From NCBI GenBank assembly GCA_032768795.1, contig CP136490.1:3286001-3350000 (forward strand): 64,000 nt of DNA, given 5' to 3'. Origin of the DNA: Tremella fuciformis (lineage: Eukaryota > Basidiomycota > Tremellomycetes > Tremellales > Tremellaceae). Below are positions 1-10,011 of this stretch, in pieces. Positions within the stretch are counted from its first letter, which is position 1. Each line of letters opens with the position of its first letter. The notes beneath the pieces are model-generated. The model did no database searches. It worked only from the letters and a program-made list of their open reading frames with translations, and was not told the DNA's origin. Both the position numbers and the translations under genes were made by a program.

Positions 1-34
1 ATGGTCGTATACTACCGGATTGCTGACGTGCCAG

Positions 35-124
35 ATCTTTGGATCCGTATTGGGCCTGTTCGGCCTGATTGTCGGCTTGCTCGTGGTATGTTGCGCCTTT
101 CAAAAAGGTCTAAGTGCGCGCTGA
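35..124 (+). CDS. VMA16: Terminal exon of a membrane protein, probably V-ATPase proteolipid subunit c'' (partial at window edge)
   Basis: A CTGAC branch-like site and CAG acceptor at 25-34 precede an open exon of 30 codons ending in TGA at 122-124. It encodes one strongly hydrophobic segment with the word IFGSVLGLFGLIVGLL, which I recall as the style of the last transmembrane helix of the V-ATPase 21-kDa proteolipid (c'', Vma16/ATP6V0B), part of the proton-conducting ring in vacuolar membranes. The rest of the gene lies upstream of the window, so length and the essential glutamate cannot be checked. A second GTATGT donor inside the exon leaves the exact C-terminus open. Another short membrane protein is possible. 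Confidence 0.5.
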   Translation: MFGSVLGLFGLIVGLLVVCCAFQKGLSAR

Positions 125-255
125 TCGGGTCACAGGGCGGAAAAGCCGAAGCCTTCGCATGATGATGAGACGAACCACGAAAAGCTAGAGCATCACAATG
201 CATGCTATGTGTGGCCGAGACGGGGAATCTGGACTCTGGCAATGTAAAGAAGGGG

Positions 256-993
256 TCATAAGCTGCGCTTGGCGGCCGCACGGACTTTGCCCTCGAACAA
301 GGGATTCCGTATGGGCGTATTGACGGTATGGAAGGGGTTCAAGGAGATCTGACTGTCAGCTGAATGGGCTCTCGCAGAGAAAAAAACAGCCAACCTTGAC
401 ATAAAGCTCCCAGAGGTCAATGAAGAATTGTCGGATGCCGTCGTCGTTTTTCGTGTCGTGAAGGAGTATAAACTTGACTGATCATAAGCACGGTGTGGGC
501 CACGTCTTGGCTGCCGGACATACCGTTGGTAGCGAGGAATGCTGAGACGGTCCATTCGTTATGCTTATCCACGCTCTTTAGGTAGCTGGCATCAGCGATC
601 CTCATTCCCTGCAGGTCTGACCGTGCGGGAAACGGCAAGTGTGCAACGATAACTACCACAGCAAGAAGTGTATGAGTGTGAAGAGAAGACCACCCACAGG
701 TTGCCCGTCCCCTCCATGACCTCCTCCACGCTGTCCAAGCTCGCATGCGCGATCATCTGCAACATATGCCGCTCGCTCAACGGCCCACCGCCTGGTCCGC
801 CCCCGGAGATCCCATTGCCGCCTCCGCCGGCCGATATGGGCTGGCGCATGGAGGCCGCCTCGTCCGACGTGAAGGAGGACCATGAGGGGAAGCTGGACGT
901 CGAGGCGTTGGTCGATGTTGGTCGAGCGGACTGAAAGGAGAGCTCGAAGAGGGGTGAGTCGAGCGGCGAGACGATCGCGAGGTAGAACGACAT
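256..993 (-). CDS. TRS20: Sedlin / TRAPP complex subunit 2 (TRS20, TRAPPC2)
   Basis: Four exons read 993-698, 585-524, 477-395 and 348-256; the introns (112, 46 and 46 nt) are GT-AG and every phase closes, giving 177 residues. The protein starts MSFYLAIVSPLDSPLFE, as longin-fold sedlins do, and has the conserved YLKSVDKHNEW and LHDTKNDDGIRQFF words and a C-terminal NPFHTVNTPIRN stretch. Sedlin is a small core subunit of the TRAPP tethering complexes that act on ER-Golgi and Golgi traffic. A glycine-, serine- and proline-rich insert at about residues 30-75 lengthens the loop between the first strands relative to the roughly 140-residue animal protein. The ATG at 993 is preferred over an upstream in-frame GTG. 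It is divergent from the NMNAT gene, with about 260 bp between the starts. Confidence 0.93.
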
Positions 994-1255
994 CCCGCTC
1001 AGCAGTGTAAAGCGGTCCCTCGTCACCGGCTGGGAGGTGTCATGGTCAGGTCGAGTAGCTAGCTGTACGATGGGGAAGGCGACGAGGACGATTCATGGAC
1101 GGTTCGTCCGGCTCGGCGTGTTTCCGGCGGAAATAGCCTGAACAGAACAAGTCCGCGTCCACCAGCTTCTCCTACAACCTACACATTGCGATACGCAAGC
1201 AGGCAAGACGCTGTCGCTCGCACGGGCTACTGCCCGACGCTACATCCACGCCCGC
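994..1255. promoter_or_regulatory. Divergent intergenic region between TRS20 and the NMNAT gene
   Basis: This 262 bp stretch separates two divergent start codons, so it must hold both promoters and 5' leaders. I see no clear TATA box; pyrimidine-rich patches (about 1150-1180) are typical of fungal leaders. An ATG at 1186 opens a 60-codon frame that overlaps the NMNAT start in another frame; it has no coding features I recognise. Confidence 0.4.
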
Positions 1256-2113
1256 ATGGTCTCTCTTGCAAGCCCGGACCTCGACTCCCTCCTATCGCCA
1301 TCGACATCCTCGACGACCTTCAGGCTCGTACACGGTCCACCCTTATGGCCCTACCACAGCAAGAATGAGAAACTTCACATAGCAGTACTCGACTCGTCGT
1401 TCAATCCGCCTACTCGTGCGCACCTCGAAATCATCTCCTCGCCTCTCCCGGACGCTATACTTTCCCGCTCTAAGACAGCATCACCACTGCTAGGATACAC
1501 CTCGCGCCTCTTGCTGTTCAGCCACAAGAACGTCGACAAGGTGCTCGGTCCCGGCGATGCCACTCCCAAGCAGCGTATCGAGATGATGCTTCTCCTCAGA
1601 GAAGAGGTCGAGCGTCGCACCGGCCAGTCGTGCGCCGTGGGCATCTGCGGCGAGCCCACGTTCGTAGGGAAGAGCCGAGTCATCCATGACTACCTCGCCT
1701 CGTCGTCATCCTCTGCTACAGAGTCCGCACAGGGCAACGAGGACATCACTTTGACGTTCCTCATTGGCACAGATACCCTCACTCGCTTCTTCAATCCGCG
1801 ATACTACCCACCAGACCAGATGGACAGTCAACTTTCCGCGTTCTTCGCGCCGAGCCCGCAAGGAGATGGCAGCGTGCTCGTCTCCGCTCGTCGAGGAACA
1901 GATAGGGAAGTGGAGGACGAAGTTCTGCGTCGCGATGCGGTCAAGCCCCTAGCCGAGAAGGGCAGGGTACGGCTGCTCGACCTGGGCGACGAGGGGATGG
2001 ACGTGAGCAGTACAATGATACGTGAGGCGGTCAGGTCCGGCAAAAGCCTGGCAGACCTTACTATTCCGTCCATTGAGCAGTACGTGGAACAGCAAGGGCT
2101 GTATAGGGCATAG
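1256..2113 (+). CDS. POF1: Nicotinamide mononucleotide adenylyltransferase-like protein (POF1-type)
   Basis: A single uninterrupted frame of 285 codons starts at ATG 1256. Residues about 45-58 read LDSSFNPPTRAHL, the nucleotidyltransferase G/S-x-F-x-P-P-T-x-x-H motif that binds ATP phosphates, and near the C-terminus DVSSTMIREAVRSG matches the ISSTxxR motif. LIGTDTLTRFF lies between them. NMN adenylyltransferases join NMN and ATP to NAD+; POF1-like fungal proteins are the shorter, divergent branch of this fold. The length fits the family and no membrane segment is visible. Transferase activity on NMN itself is inferred from motifs; another nucleotidyl-transfer substrate is possible. Confidence 0.82.
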   Translation: MVSLASPDLDSLLSPSTSSTTFRLVHGPPLWPYHSKNEKLHIAVLDSSFNPPTRAHLEIISSPLPDAILSRSKTASPLLGYTSRLLLFSHKNVDKVLGPGDATPKQRIEMMLLLREEVERRTGQSCAVGICGEPTFVGKSRVIHDYLASSSSSATESAQGNEDITLTFLIGTDTLTRFFNPRYYPPDQMDSQLSAFFAPSPQGDGSVLVSARRGTDREVEDEVLRRDAVKPLAEKGRVRLLDLGDEGMDVSSTMIREAVRSGKSLADLTIPSIEQYVEQQGLYRA

Positions 2114-2292
2114 ACAGCAACGAGTATATACCACCAGGACAATGCATGGCGATCGTTGGCGACCGATATTGAGAGTGCTACAACAATTTGAGGATCTTCG
2201 ACTAAAGAGTCGATGTTGCTGGGTGTGATGTCGGCGAGGTAAGTACGTCCGTATGACCGAGCTAGGCGTCAGCGTCCACGTCGGCTCTAGCG
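2114..2292. other. Convergent 3' intergenic region
   Basis: The NMNAT gene (plus) ends at 2113 and the next gene (minus) ends at or just before 2293. Nothing but 3' ends is expected here. A GTGAGT donor overlaps the last codons of the minus-strand gene, so a short terminal exon inside this interval is possible. Confidence 0.3.
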
Positions 2293-4872
2293 TCATTGAC
2301 TCACATGCTGTTGCTCTTCTCTAGATGACAAGGTCAAATACTCCTCCTCGTGATCAGTTTTGCCTGTCACCAGAAGCTGATGCTCCCAGCCCATCTGCAT
2401 CGCGGCGAGATTTGCAGCGAATGTCGAAGGTATTTGGTGACTCTTGGTCCATAGTCCTTTGGTCAAGCCGCGGGACCATTTCTTCGAGTCGGCAGGACCA
2501 ATAGTAAGGAGACCTAGTTTGGCCTTGACAATAGGGGGCACCGGGATATCATACTGTTCCATATCCTCCATGACCATCTCCAGCTCCTTGCGGCGTCTGG
2601 TGAGATCCAAGGGCAGGACGTCGACATCGTCCAGCATCCAGCGGTGACGGCAGGCCGATAGCAGGGCGAGGAAGTAGCGCCCATCCGGCTGTATATTGCT
2701 GAATGAAGCCCGCCATCGTTCGCGTGCTTCGCTGTGTGTTCGAAAGGCCATCAGAGGGGCTGCATCGTACCGTGAGAGTCGCCTTCGATCAGACAGAATC
2801 GGAAGCGTCTTCATCGGGAAGGTATATCGCTTTGCCCCGCCGCGGGTCTCGGAAGCCCAGATCTGCAGCATGCTTGTATATGCCTGAATGGGCAACATGC
2901 GATTTCGAGGAGTATAGCTAGACGGAGATCGCGTCGAGGGCGGCTTGATATCGGCGAGATGCTGCTCTTCCACGCGACGAGCGAGGCAGTATACGCGGAA
3001 AGCGAGACTTACCTTGCCCGCCTTCTCGAGTGCGGCCAACACAGCGGCGGCCATGCGAGGTGAGAGCTCCAATGAGGTCGTGGCCCTGTTGCCTTCTAGC
3101 TGCTGGTTTCGAGGTGCCCCCGACTCGCCCCTCGTATGCAGAGAGGGGAACAAAGAATACACGAGCCGTTCCACTTTGTCAAATTCACGGACAGACGCAA
3201 GGTAGCCGAGCAAAGCCACCATGGACTGCTCATCCGGCAGGGCTTGGGATACCTTAAGGCCGATCTGGTTGTCTTCAAGGGCGATAAAGGCTTGTTTGTT
3301 GTCCGATTTGGTTGGCGGTTCAGAGACTGGACTCGAGCCGAACAAACCTCGCATGGCCCAGTTGGCGAGGCCGGGTTCCCGTGCAGCTGTGCCGATTTGA
3401 AGAACCTTGTTGTGCAACGTGGGCTTTGCAGAAACTCCAAAGGCTTCGCTCATGTGATTGAAGAGCCTCTTCAGGATCTTCGGCTCACGTAGAATCTTCA
3501 GCGTATAGTCAACAAGGATGTTGCAAATGCGCCAAGTCAGAGGGCGAAGACCGAGAGAGGGCGGCTTTAATTCGCCAATTGCTTCTCGCTCGACTTGCTG
3601 GAGGGCTGAAGCCGAAAGAGGCGGGGAGAAGAGTACAGATTGCAGAGCCAGATGAATCTGGGTATACGCCTCATAGGCCCATTTGTCACCTTCGGGCACA
3701 GAGCTAAGGTCCTCAGGAAACACTGGGGTGTCGCGACGTGTGATCTTGAGTGTGCGGAGCAGGGGTCCGAGCGATGTCACAGGGATCGTGCGCGAGAAGA
3801 TCGGATTGGCCAGGATGGCCAGAGCTCTCATTGATGCGGTGTAGTCGGTGTTGTTGGACTGTTTCGGGTCGAGGTGCAAACCGGACAGAATGTCGAGAAG
3901 CAGGCTGGCGGGAGGGCACGACGCAGACGAGGACGAGTGGCTGCTCGGTACGGGGAATCCTCGTAGTCGCTTGCCTATGGCTGACTTCCTTGGATGCCAG
4001 AGGTCCTGCCTATCCAACGGAGACAAGACCTCTCCTGGTAGAGACCAGGTCCGGACATTCTTCCACCAGGACTTCAGTGACACAGGCACTCCTCTTCTTG
4101 GGGCCACCGCTAAGGCTCCGGGTGGGGCTTCAGACGCGATGCGCGGTTCATCGGGGATCATGCCGGTGGTCGCCCACTCTTCCACTAGTTCCGCATATAC
4201 CTTCGCCGCCCGATCTGGCAGTCGCTCGGTCATACATCGCTGAATGATCACCTCGTACAAGCCCGCAGGTCGAGGGTTATCGCTCCGCTCCAAGACTGCC
4301 AGACAGTCGAACAGCTGTTGAAGCGGCCCGGAAGGTTGCAGGGCAGCGGAAGAGTCATCTTTAAACCGGGGGAGGCTGTAGTGACTGTCGAAAATGTGAA
4401 GTAAGGTCGTGCGAGAGATCCGGAGTCGGCGAGGGGAGGTTGAGGGTGGATTGAGGACCCGGAGAAGCAAATTCACGGCAATATGACGGGTGCGGTAATT
4501 GCGCGCCAATTTATGCAGTATGGTATGGAGCTCGAGTCGCGATATGGCGGACAGATCGCTACCTTCGGGCCCATATAGCGCGTGAAGAAGCAATGCCAAT
4601 CTTGCGAAAGATCCGCCGTGCAGCCCGTCCAGTCGTTTTCGTAGGCGTCGTGCCGAGGAGGCTGCGGATGCGGTGGACAGTTCGACCTCGGGGGTGGTGC
4701 CTTCTTCACGTCTTTGGGGCTCATACGGTATGCGCGAGGGTCCTGAGCCATATGCTGTGCCATATGGCTCGGCATCGACTGTTTTCCGCAAAGAGGTTTC
4801 CGTGGCGAGGCCTCGGGCAGCTGAGGCAGCTCGGCTTTGGTGCCCCGGCCGCAATCGGACCAGACGCAGCAT
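2293..4872 (-). CDS. Mitochondrial helical-repeat (PPR-like) protein, function unrecognised
   Basis: One frame of 859 codons from ATG 4872. The first 30 residues (MLRLVRLRPGHQSRAASAAR and a following GLATET) are basic, rich in Arg/Ser/Ala and free of acid, a typical mitochondrial presequence. The body is alpha-helical, with pairs such as LYEVIIQRCMTERLPDRAAK and AYTSMLQIWASETR spaced like pentatricopeptide repeats, although I cannot mark a regular 35-residue register. Such proteins usually bind organellar RNA or mitoribosomes; that role is inference. The last codons overlap a GTGAGT donor (rc of about 2297-2302), so the annotated C-terminus may be a read-through into an intron. It is followed, 200 bp upstream on the same strand, by the PEX8-like gene. 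Confidence 0.7.
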   Translation of the reverse strand: MLRLVRLRPGHQSRAASAARGLATETSLRKTVDAEPYGTAYGSGPSRIPYEPQRREEGTTPEVELSTASAASSARRLRKRLDGLHGGSFARLALLLHALYGPEGSDLSAISRLELHTILHKLARNYRTRHIAVNLLLRVLNPPSTSPRRLRISRTTLLHIFDSHYSLPRFKDDSSAALQPSGPLQQLFDCLAVLERSDNPRPAGLYEVIIQRCMTERLPDRAAKVYAELVEEWATTGMIPDEPRIASEAPPGALAVAPRRGVPVSLKSWWKNVRTWSLPGEVLSPLDRQDLWHPRKSAIGKRLRGFPVPSSHSSSSASCPPASLLLDILSGLHLDPKQSNNTDYTASMRALAILANPIFSRTIPVTSLGPLLRTLKITRRDTPVFPEDLSSVPEGDKWAYEAYTQIHLALQSVLFSPPLSASALQQVEREAIGELKPPSLGLRPLTWRICNILVDYTLKILREPKILKRLFNHMSEAFGVSAKPTLHNKVLQIGTAAREPGLANWAMRGLFGSSPVSEPPTKSDNKQAFIALEDNQIGLKVSQALPDEQSMVALLGYLASVREFDKVERLVYSLFPSLHTRGESGAPRNQQLEGNRATTSLELSPRMAAAVLAALEKAGKVSLAFRVYCLARRVEEQHLADIKPPSTRSPSSYTPRNRMLPIQAYTSMLQIWASETRGGAKRYTFPMKTLPILSDRRRLSRYDAAPLMAFRTHSEARERWRASFSNIQPDGRYFLALLSACRHRWMLDDVDVLPLDLTRRRKELEMVMEDMEQYDIPVPPIVKAKLGLLTIGPADSKKWSRGLTKGLWTKSHQIPSTFAANLAAMQMGWEHQLLVTGKTDHEEEYLTLSSREEQQHVSQ

Positions 4873-5077
4873 TGCCGACTGGTATTGCTCGCTCTAGCTA
4901 TGCGCAATGCTCTCCCTCCCGCATCTCAAGGATACCGGCCAGTCGATTTACTTGTGCCAAGGACGATCTTTCCACGCTGGGCAGCTTCGACCCGGGAAAA
5001 TTATATGATACCCTCATTTAGATGTATCGTGGATGCCAGATGGAAGTTCTGGGAGCTGGAGGATGTGTTTGCATCTT

Positions 5078-7124
5078 TCACAACTTGGCACGTAAATGCG
5101 CAAGAGGCTGTACACCAAACCTCGAACGCCAGTCCAGCCACCACAGCATGCCAACTTTCTTGGATTGGTCCCCTAGTCCCTCCATTACCATTGTGTGGGC
5201 TGCTTGAGCGAGCTGATCTTGTTCGGCACCTGAAGCGGACATGATGATCTGGGCCAATTTGTCGAGGTGCAGTTGCAAATGGTCAAGGGAGACACTGGGC
5301 GTCACAGCGATGCGTGATAGATCCAGTGTTCGCTGATTGGGCCTAGTCAAAGGGAAGTCTAGAAGGCCGAGGATGTACTGGGTATGTGAGGGCGATCGAC
5401 GACTAGCCGATACCGCCAGTGAGGCATAACCATTCTGAAAACGTTCACCGGACACGTCGCCTCGCATCATTTGCTGTTTCATCAGGTCAATGCCCCGCCA
5501 TATTCGTGACGTACTTTCAGGAGGAGAGGCGAGTAGAATCGCAACACATCGCCGAAGAACGCGGCTTGAGCGTCTGATATCTGCAACGATCTCGATGTCG
5601 AATCCAGTACTGCCTTCAGGAAGGAATGAGCAGCCTCGAATGCCGAGGTGCAATCAGGTCTACGGACGTATCTAAAGCTCTTAGTGGTCTGGCGGGCATG
5701 TGCGCGACTTCACGTACTCCTCAGCCACGGGTAGCAGAAGCCGCAACGCCCTTGCATTCAGCTTATCGACGAGCTGTTCGGCGACGCCGAGAATCAGAGT
5801 GGCCCGGGCCGGTGATGCGAAGGGTTCAGACAGTATCTCTTCGAGCAACAACGCGACTTGGGAGGTGGTGGCTGTGGCTGAGAGGATGTCCATGACCCCC
5901 GCGTACACATGGGCATGATCGTGGGAAGTGTTATCAGCTATATCGGCTGAATCCACAATCGTTGCGAGGAGATCAGCGGCCAGAAGGCTTGGCCGTATGT
6001 GATCAGCTTCCGACGAAACAGCGGACGCGTTTTCGGAGCGCAAAATGTCGATGAAATATGCTGACAGGGCGACAAAGGCTTCACTCGACTGCCGGCGGCG
6101 CTTCTCATCTGCTTGTCAGCGCGCACTGAAATAGCTGGGGCGACCTACTCTTTGCGTCGGGCGGCTGTTGGGTGTCTGAGTGCGCGCGCTGTGCTTGGTG
6201 CGCAAGCAGACGCATGTCACGAGTGATCTCTGCCATAGCGAAGAGAGACTGCTGCCTGCTTGACGGCCCTCCGTGCTCCACGACCTGCAAGGCTCGCCCG
6301 AGAACGCGAGCAAGCTGGGCGGGGTTGCTGTCGAGCCCAGTCTCGACTGCGAAGAACCGTTCGCGAAGCATGGGCAGGAGCTTCTGTCCATTAGTGTCAA
6401 CCTGATCTCGTCTCCTCACCTGCCAGTCCAGTAGTCGCAGCTTGCTCTCGTTCACGTGGTCCATACTCCGGGCCAACACTCCTATGAACCTCGCGGCTTC
6501 ACTGGTAGAGCCTGCAAGGGCCATCACCACTTCGTCCTCCAACCGTTCACGAGATGGACCCCAAGTGTGATCTGTCCCGTCTACGCCCTCGAGAAGCGCG
6601 ACAAGTATCTCTGCAATCCTGAGAGGCTCTGTCGTTGCGCTTTTCAAGCCGTTGCATATCGTGTCCAGCCAGCCCCGAGCGACTCGACGCCGACGCATCG
6701 ACGGGAAGTACGAGTCGGCATATCGGTCTTCCAGGCTCGCAAGCTTGGCCGCCGGAGCTAGCCGTATCGCCTCCAACAATTCTCCAAGCTCTGACTGGGC
6801 CCACAGCGAGGGCGAGGTCGCAATAGCTCCGATAAAAGCCGGGAGTTGAGTAGCGTTCAAGTGAGAGAGGAAATGGGTGATTGCCCCGAGCAGCGTTTCT
6901 TGGGGCAGTGTGTAGGATTGAGATCCCCTGATGACCTCCAAGAACGGCTCGACAAGTCCTTGGAGGCGGGAAGAGTCCGAGTCGTGAATGGTTGCGGCCA
7001 TGCTGCTGTAGATATGGGCACGATCATACGCAACAAGTGTCTCAACTATGGCGAGCGGATCCCGCCAAAAGTGATTTTGACGTGTCTTTTTTGCCGCTCG
7101 ACTCTGTCCAATTTGTCTTTCCAT
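5078..7124 (-). CDS. PEX8: Probable peroxin Pex8: helical-repeat protein ending in a PTS1 (AKL)
   Basis: Four exons fit: 7124-6149, about 6108-5718, 5671-5515 and 5473-5078, with 40, 46 and 41 nt introns and all phases closing, giving about 639 residues. The whole protein is alpha-helical with HEAT/ARM-like texture (for example LLGAITHFLSHLNATQLPAF) and no membrane segment. The C-terminus is RAKL followed by the stop, a canonical peroxisomal targeting signal type 1. Fungal Pex8 is an intraperoxisomal helical peroxin of about 590-710 residues that carries a C-terminal SKL/AKL and bridges the docking and RING import subcomplexes. Length, fold texture and PTS1 support this; no diagnostic motif proves it. 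Any other helical peroxisomal matrix protein would look the same. Confidence 0.5.
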
Positions 7125-7276
7125 TTTTCTCGCGTCGTATGCATCGTAGAGCTCTCAAACCACCACCATTCGAATCAGCGCCTCAAAATACGCGTACCTA
7201 CACCCTCTGATCACCTCAGGACGTTGTCTAGAGCGATTTCTACATGGCGGGTTGAATGATCGCTTTCGACGGCGCA
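7125..7276. other. Intergenic flank and target site of chromovirus A
   Basis: This short interval lies upstream of the PEX8-like start. It ends in GCGCA (7272-7276), the left copy of the 5 bp target duplication of element A; the right copy is 22423-22427. Joined to the right flank, the plus strand stays open in the frame of the integrase gene for more than 20 codons, so the insertion may lie in its first exon or leader. Confidence 0.5.
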
Positions 7277-7941
7277 TGTTACGACTCGAACCCGGCGGCC
7301 TTGAGGTCCGGCGACGAGTAGACGGCGGTAGTCGTAATGTGGCAAGCTCGGGTTGCACCGAAGGCAAAGGGGGTACAACCACTGAACCTGTGGCTTGGTC
7401 GGACGGCGTAGTAGAGTCGACAATCCACGAAGGCCACGGTGTGGATGTCGATGGTCGAAGTGCTCGAAGGATCCCACGGAGATAGGCGTCGTGGCGAGCG
7501 AAGGTAAAGACGAAGCGAGCGAAGAGAGGCTCGGTGCAAGGCTCTAAGACTAGGTGTAACTTGCGATAGATTGATCCTTGGGGAGAAGGATCAAGAAGTA
7601 GGCTCTTTATATATGTCTACGGGCTGGGTGGCAAATCCGCGTGCGCAACTCCTTCACCTGGAGTTGCCACTCACTCCACCTGACTCCGGGCTGGTGCCAC
7701 CTTGGCGCCAGTACGGGCCGGCCTGGGTTCCTAGTTCCACTCGGGGTCACCTGGCGTCACCTGACTTCACCTGGCGTCACCTGGCATTCCCTGATTCCAC
7801 CTGGCGTCACCTGGCGGTAGACCCTTCCAGTGTTCCAGCTTGGAGAGTGAACCCTTCCGGTATTCCAGCTTGGGGTGTTGCGATCCGGGTGGCGGACGGT
7901 CGGGGGCCTGTATGGGTGGCAACGGTGACCGGATCGTAACA
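7277..7941 (-). repeat. 3' LTR of element A
   Basis: Direct copy of 21758-22422. Its U3 side holds a run of TCACCTGGCG-type words at 7745-7820. Frames inside the LTR, such as 7571-7939, recur unchanged in the other copy and are not taken as genes. Confidence 0.95.
7745..7820. repeat. Short tandem words (TCACCTGGCG) in the LTR of A
   Basis: At least four copies of TCACCTGGCG or one-base variants, plus CACCTGACT and TTCCACCTGG forms, follow each other within 76 bp; the same array lies at about 22226-22301 in the other LTR. Repeated words in U3 of LTR elements often are activator sites; that is inference here. Confidence 0.7.
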
Positions 7942-8303
7942 GTATCCCCCCTCTCGTAGTCGCGAGCTCCTGCGAGCGGAGGAGGCCCATGCGTTCAGAG
8001 GGTATTTGAAAGAGGGTGCTGGGTCGAGTTGAATGCATGTATGTCGGAGTGTTGTAGCTGTCGATGTCGAAGGGGTGCGTGCATGTTGTTGAAGGTGTCT
8101 TTGGCGGATGCATGCATGCATTGTCGAATGTGTCGCATGCATTGTCGGAAATAATGCATGTAATTGTTGAATTTCGGAATATTTTGCGGATTTAATCGGT
8201 TAAATCCAAAAATGCGAAGTCAAATTTGGTGGGTGGCCAAATTTACTTTGACATTGTATTTCTCTCGAAGTCGAATCGAAGTCGGATCGAAGCCAAATCG
8301 AAG

Positions 8304-8805
8304 ATGAGCGAAGAAACCTCCGAAGTGAGTCGAACTTGTCGAAGTTGATTGTCGTGGTTGCTGATATTCGAAGGTGTCAAAGACTGTCGCAAGTCGACTT
8401 GCGAAGGTCGATTCAACTATCGCATCGGGTGTCGAACGCATTGGAGACGAACGATGCGCACGATGCTCGAAGGGCAATCGAACTTGCATTGCGCCTTCGA
8501 ACGAACTCATTGCGAAGCGGATCGAAGAGGGGTCGAAGATCCTTCCGAAGTGTGCGCAGTGCCACAACGATTCGAAAGGATGCTCCTTTGCACCTACGAC
8601 CTCGAAGAAGCGCAAGGTCGAATCCGAAGATGACGCGTCTGCGATCATCGAAGCGATCGAAGTGTTGATCGAACAGGCGCAGAAGCGACTTGCGACTGCG
8701 AAGATGAAGAAGCGTCGAAGGCTCGAAGTCGAGAGGTCGATTGCGATATTGAAGGAGAAGTTCGATATCGAAGAGGACGAAGGCGAAGGCGAAGACTCCG
8801 AGTAG
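8304..8805 (+). CDS. Opposite-strand gene 1 of element A: small Cys6 coiled-coil protein
   Basis: Two exons, 8304-8324 and 8374-8805, joined by a 49 nt GTGAGT...AG intron with a CTGAT branch; the ATG, the phase and the stop all fit, giving 150 residues. Near the N-terminus C-x2-C-x6-C, 24 residues, then C-x2-C-x6-C (CARCSKGNRTC ... CAQCHNDSKGCSF) resembles a stretched fungal Zn2Cys6 cluster. A basic KKRK segment and a charged helix (EAIEVLIEQAQKRLA) follow, and the tail is acidic. It is read against the direction of the host element, between the pol stop and the 3' LTR. A DNA-binding or regulatory role is inference; without the intron and the homologous pattern in element B this could pass for a chance frame. 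Confidence 0.65.
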
Positions 8806-9121
8806 ATAGTGAATAGGTACGATGATGGTCGAGTATGAAATTCGATGGGGTCGAAGGTGATGTTTGAAGATGCGTAGCCTTGGTTGGCTGCGTGGCCTTG
8901 CGACCATTGGGTGCGCTTTGGGTCGAAGTCGCAAGGGCGGGTCGTACCGTAGTGTCGTAGTATGTCGATGTGGCCATGGTGGCGTCACATGGATTGTGCC
9001 GGTGTTCCCCGGTGTCAGGTGGGGCCTCCGGTGTTGTGATAAGGCGATGGGGATATAAGGGGGTCGATATTTTGAAAGGATCCCCAAGTGGAGTCGCACT
9101 CCTTCGAAAGTCTTCGAATAC

Positions 9122-9966
9122 GATGTCGGGATCATTCGATAATGTCGATTGGAACTTCGTTCTGTCGCAGCTGGCGCAGCAACCTGTCGAAGCCTTCTTG
9201 TCGTTTGTTGGTCGAAGACTGTTGAGGTAGGTGATCGAAGGGTGCTGATGGGCTAGACTGGTGATGGTACGATCAATCCTTCGATGTTGAACCAGGCTGT
9301 TGCGGAAACCGATGAAGGTCGTTTCGAACCATTGGCTTCGGGCGAGTTCGAGCCATTTGCCTCTGTGTCGGATGGCAGCGAATATGTTCCTTCCCAAGTT
9401 GCGCAGGAGACAGCTTCTACTGTCGCAGCTGGCACATCGGGTATGTCGGAGACCACTGTTCGACGACATCAGCGACTTGAGGATATCAAGCGCTTCGGTA
9501 TCGTTCTTCGAAACAAGTGCGACAATTGTGCAAACACGAAGCGTGTTCACCCCGATTGCGTACAGTATGGCGCAGGCACCCATTGTATGAGGTGCTATGC
9601 CCAAGGTCTCAGGTGTTCGCTTGTCGGAGGAGAAGGTTCGATCCAAGGTTCGGTGGGCTCGAGCCTGTCGAATACCACTGTCGAAGGGTTGCCTATTCAA
9701 CAGGTTGGTGGGGTGTTCGAGTTGGTAGTTCGAGTGTTGATCCAGTGTAGGTCCCAGAGGTGTTGAACTTTGCTTCGACGGCAATTGGACCTCAATTCGG
9801 TATTCGAGGTGATGTGTCGAACTTGCGATTGCAGTTGGCGGAGTTCCAGTCGCAGTTGGACGAGTATCATCGAGCTTGTTTGGCGAGGGAGTTGGCGGCG
9901 TCTTCGGAGAGGGCCAAGCTTCTACAGACGCTTGGAACAATTCTCTCCTATCTTCGAAATGCGTAG
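9122..9966 (+). CDS. Opposite-strand gene 2 of element A: second Cys6 protein with C-terminal helix
   Basis: The firm part is 9284-9703 and 9751-9966, joined by a 47 nt GTTGGT...AG intron in phase 0: 211 residues from ATG 9284. The centre has C-x2-C-x9-C-x8-C-x2-C-x6-C (CDNCANTKRVHPDC ... CMRCYAQGLRCSL), a Zn2Cys6-like spacing; the second exon gives an amphipathic helix (LRLQLAEFQSQLDEYHRA). An exon from ATG 9122 to 9220 could be added in frame through a GTTGAG donor and an acceptor at 9256 or 9295; I cannot decide this. The gene ends 46 bp from the pol stop. It resembles gene 1 in cysteine pattern and position, suggesting duplication inside the element. Confidence 0.55.
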
Positions 9967-10011
9967 TTGTCGTGTTGTGATCTCGTAGTTGTTTACTCCT
10001 TTGCTCGAAGA

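Noticed and set aside
3750..4247. 165-codon plus-strand frame
   Set aside because: Shadow of the mitochondrial helical-repeat gene on the minus strand.
7571..7939. 122-codon frame in the LTR of A, repeated exactly at 22052-22420
   Set aside because: It is contained in the LTR and merely reflects LTR identity; no codon features, and it crosses the U3 repeat array.
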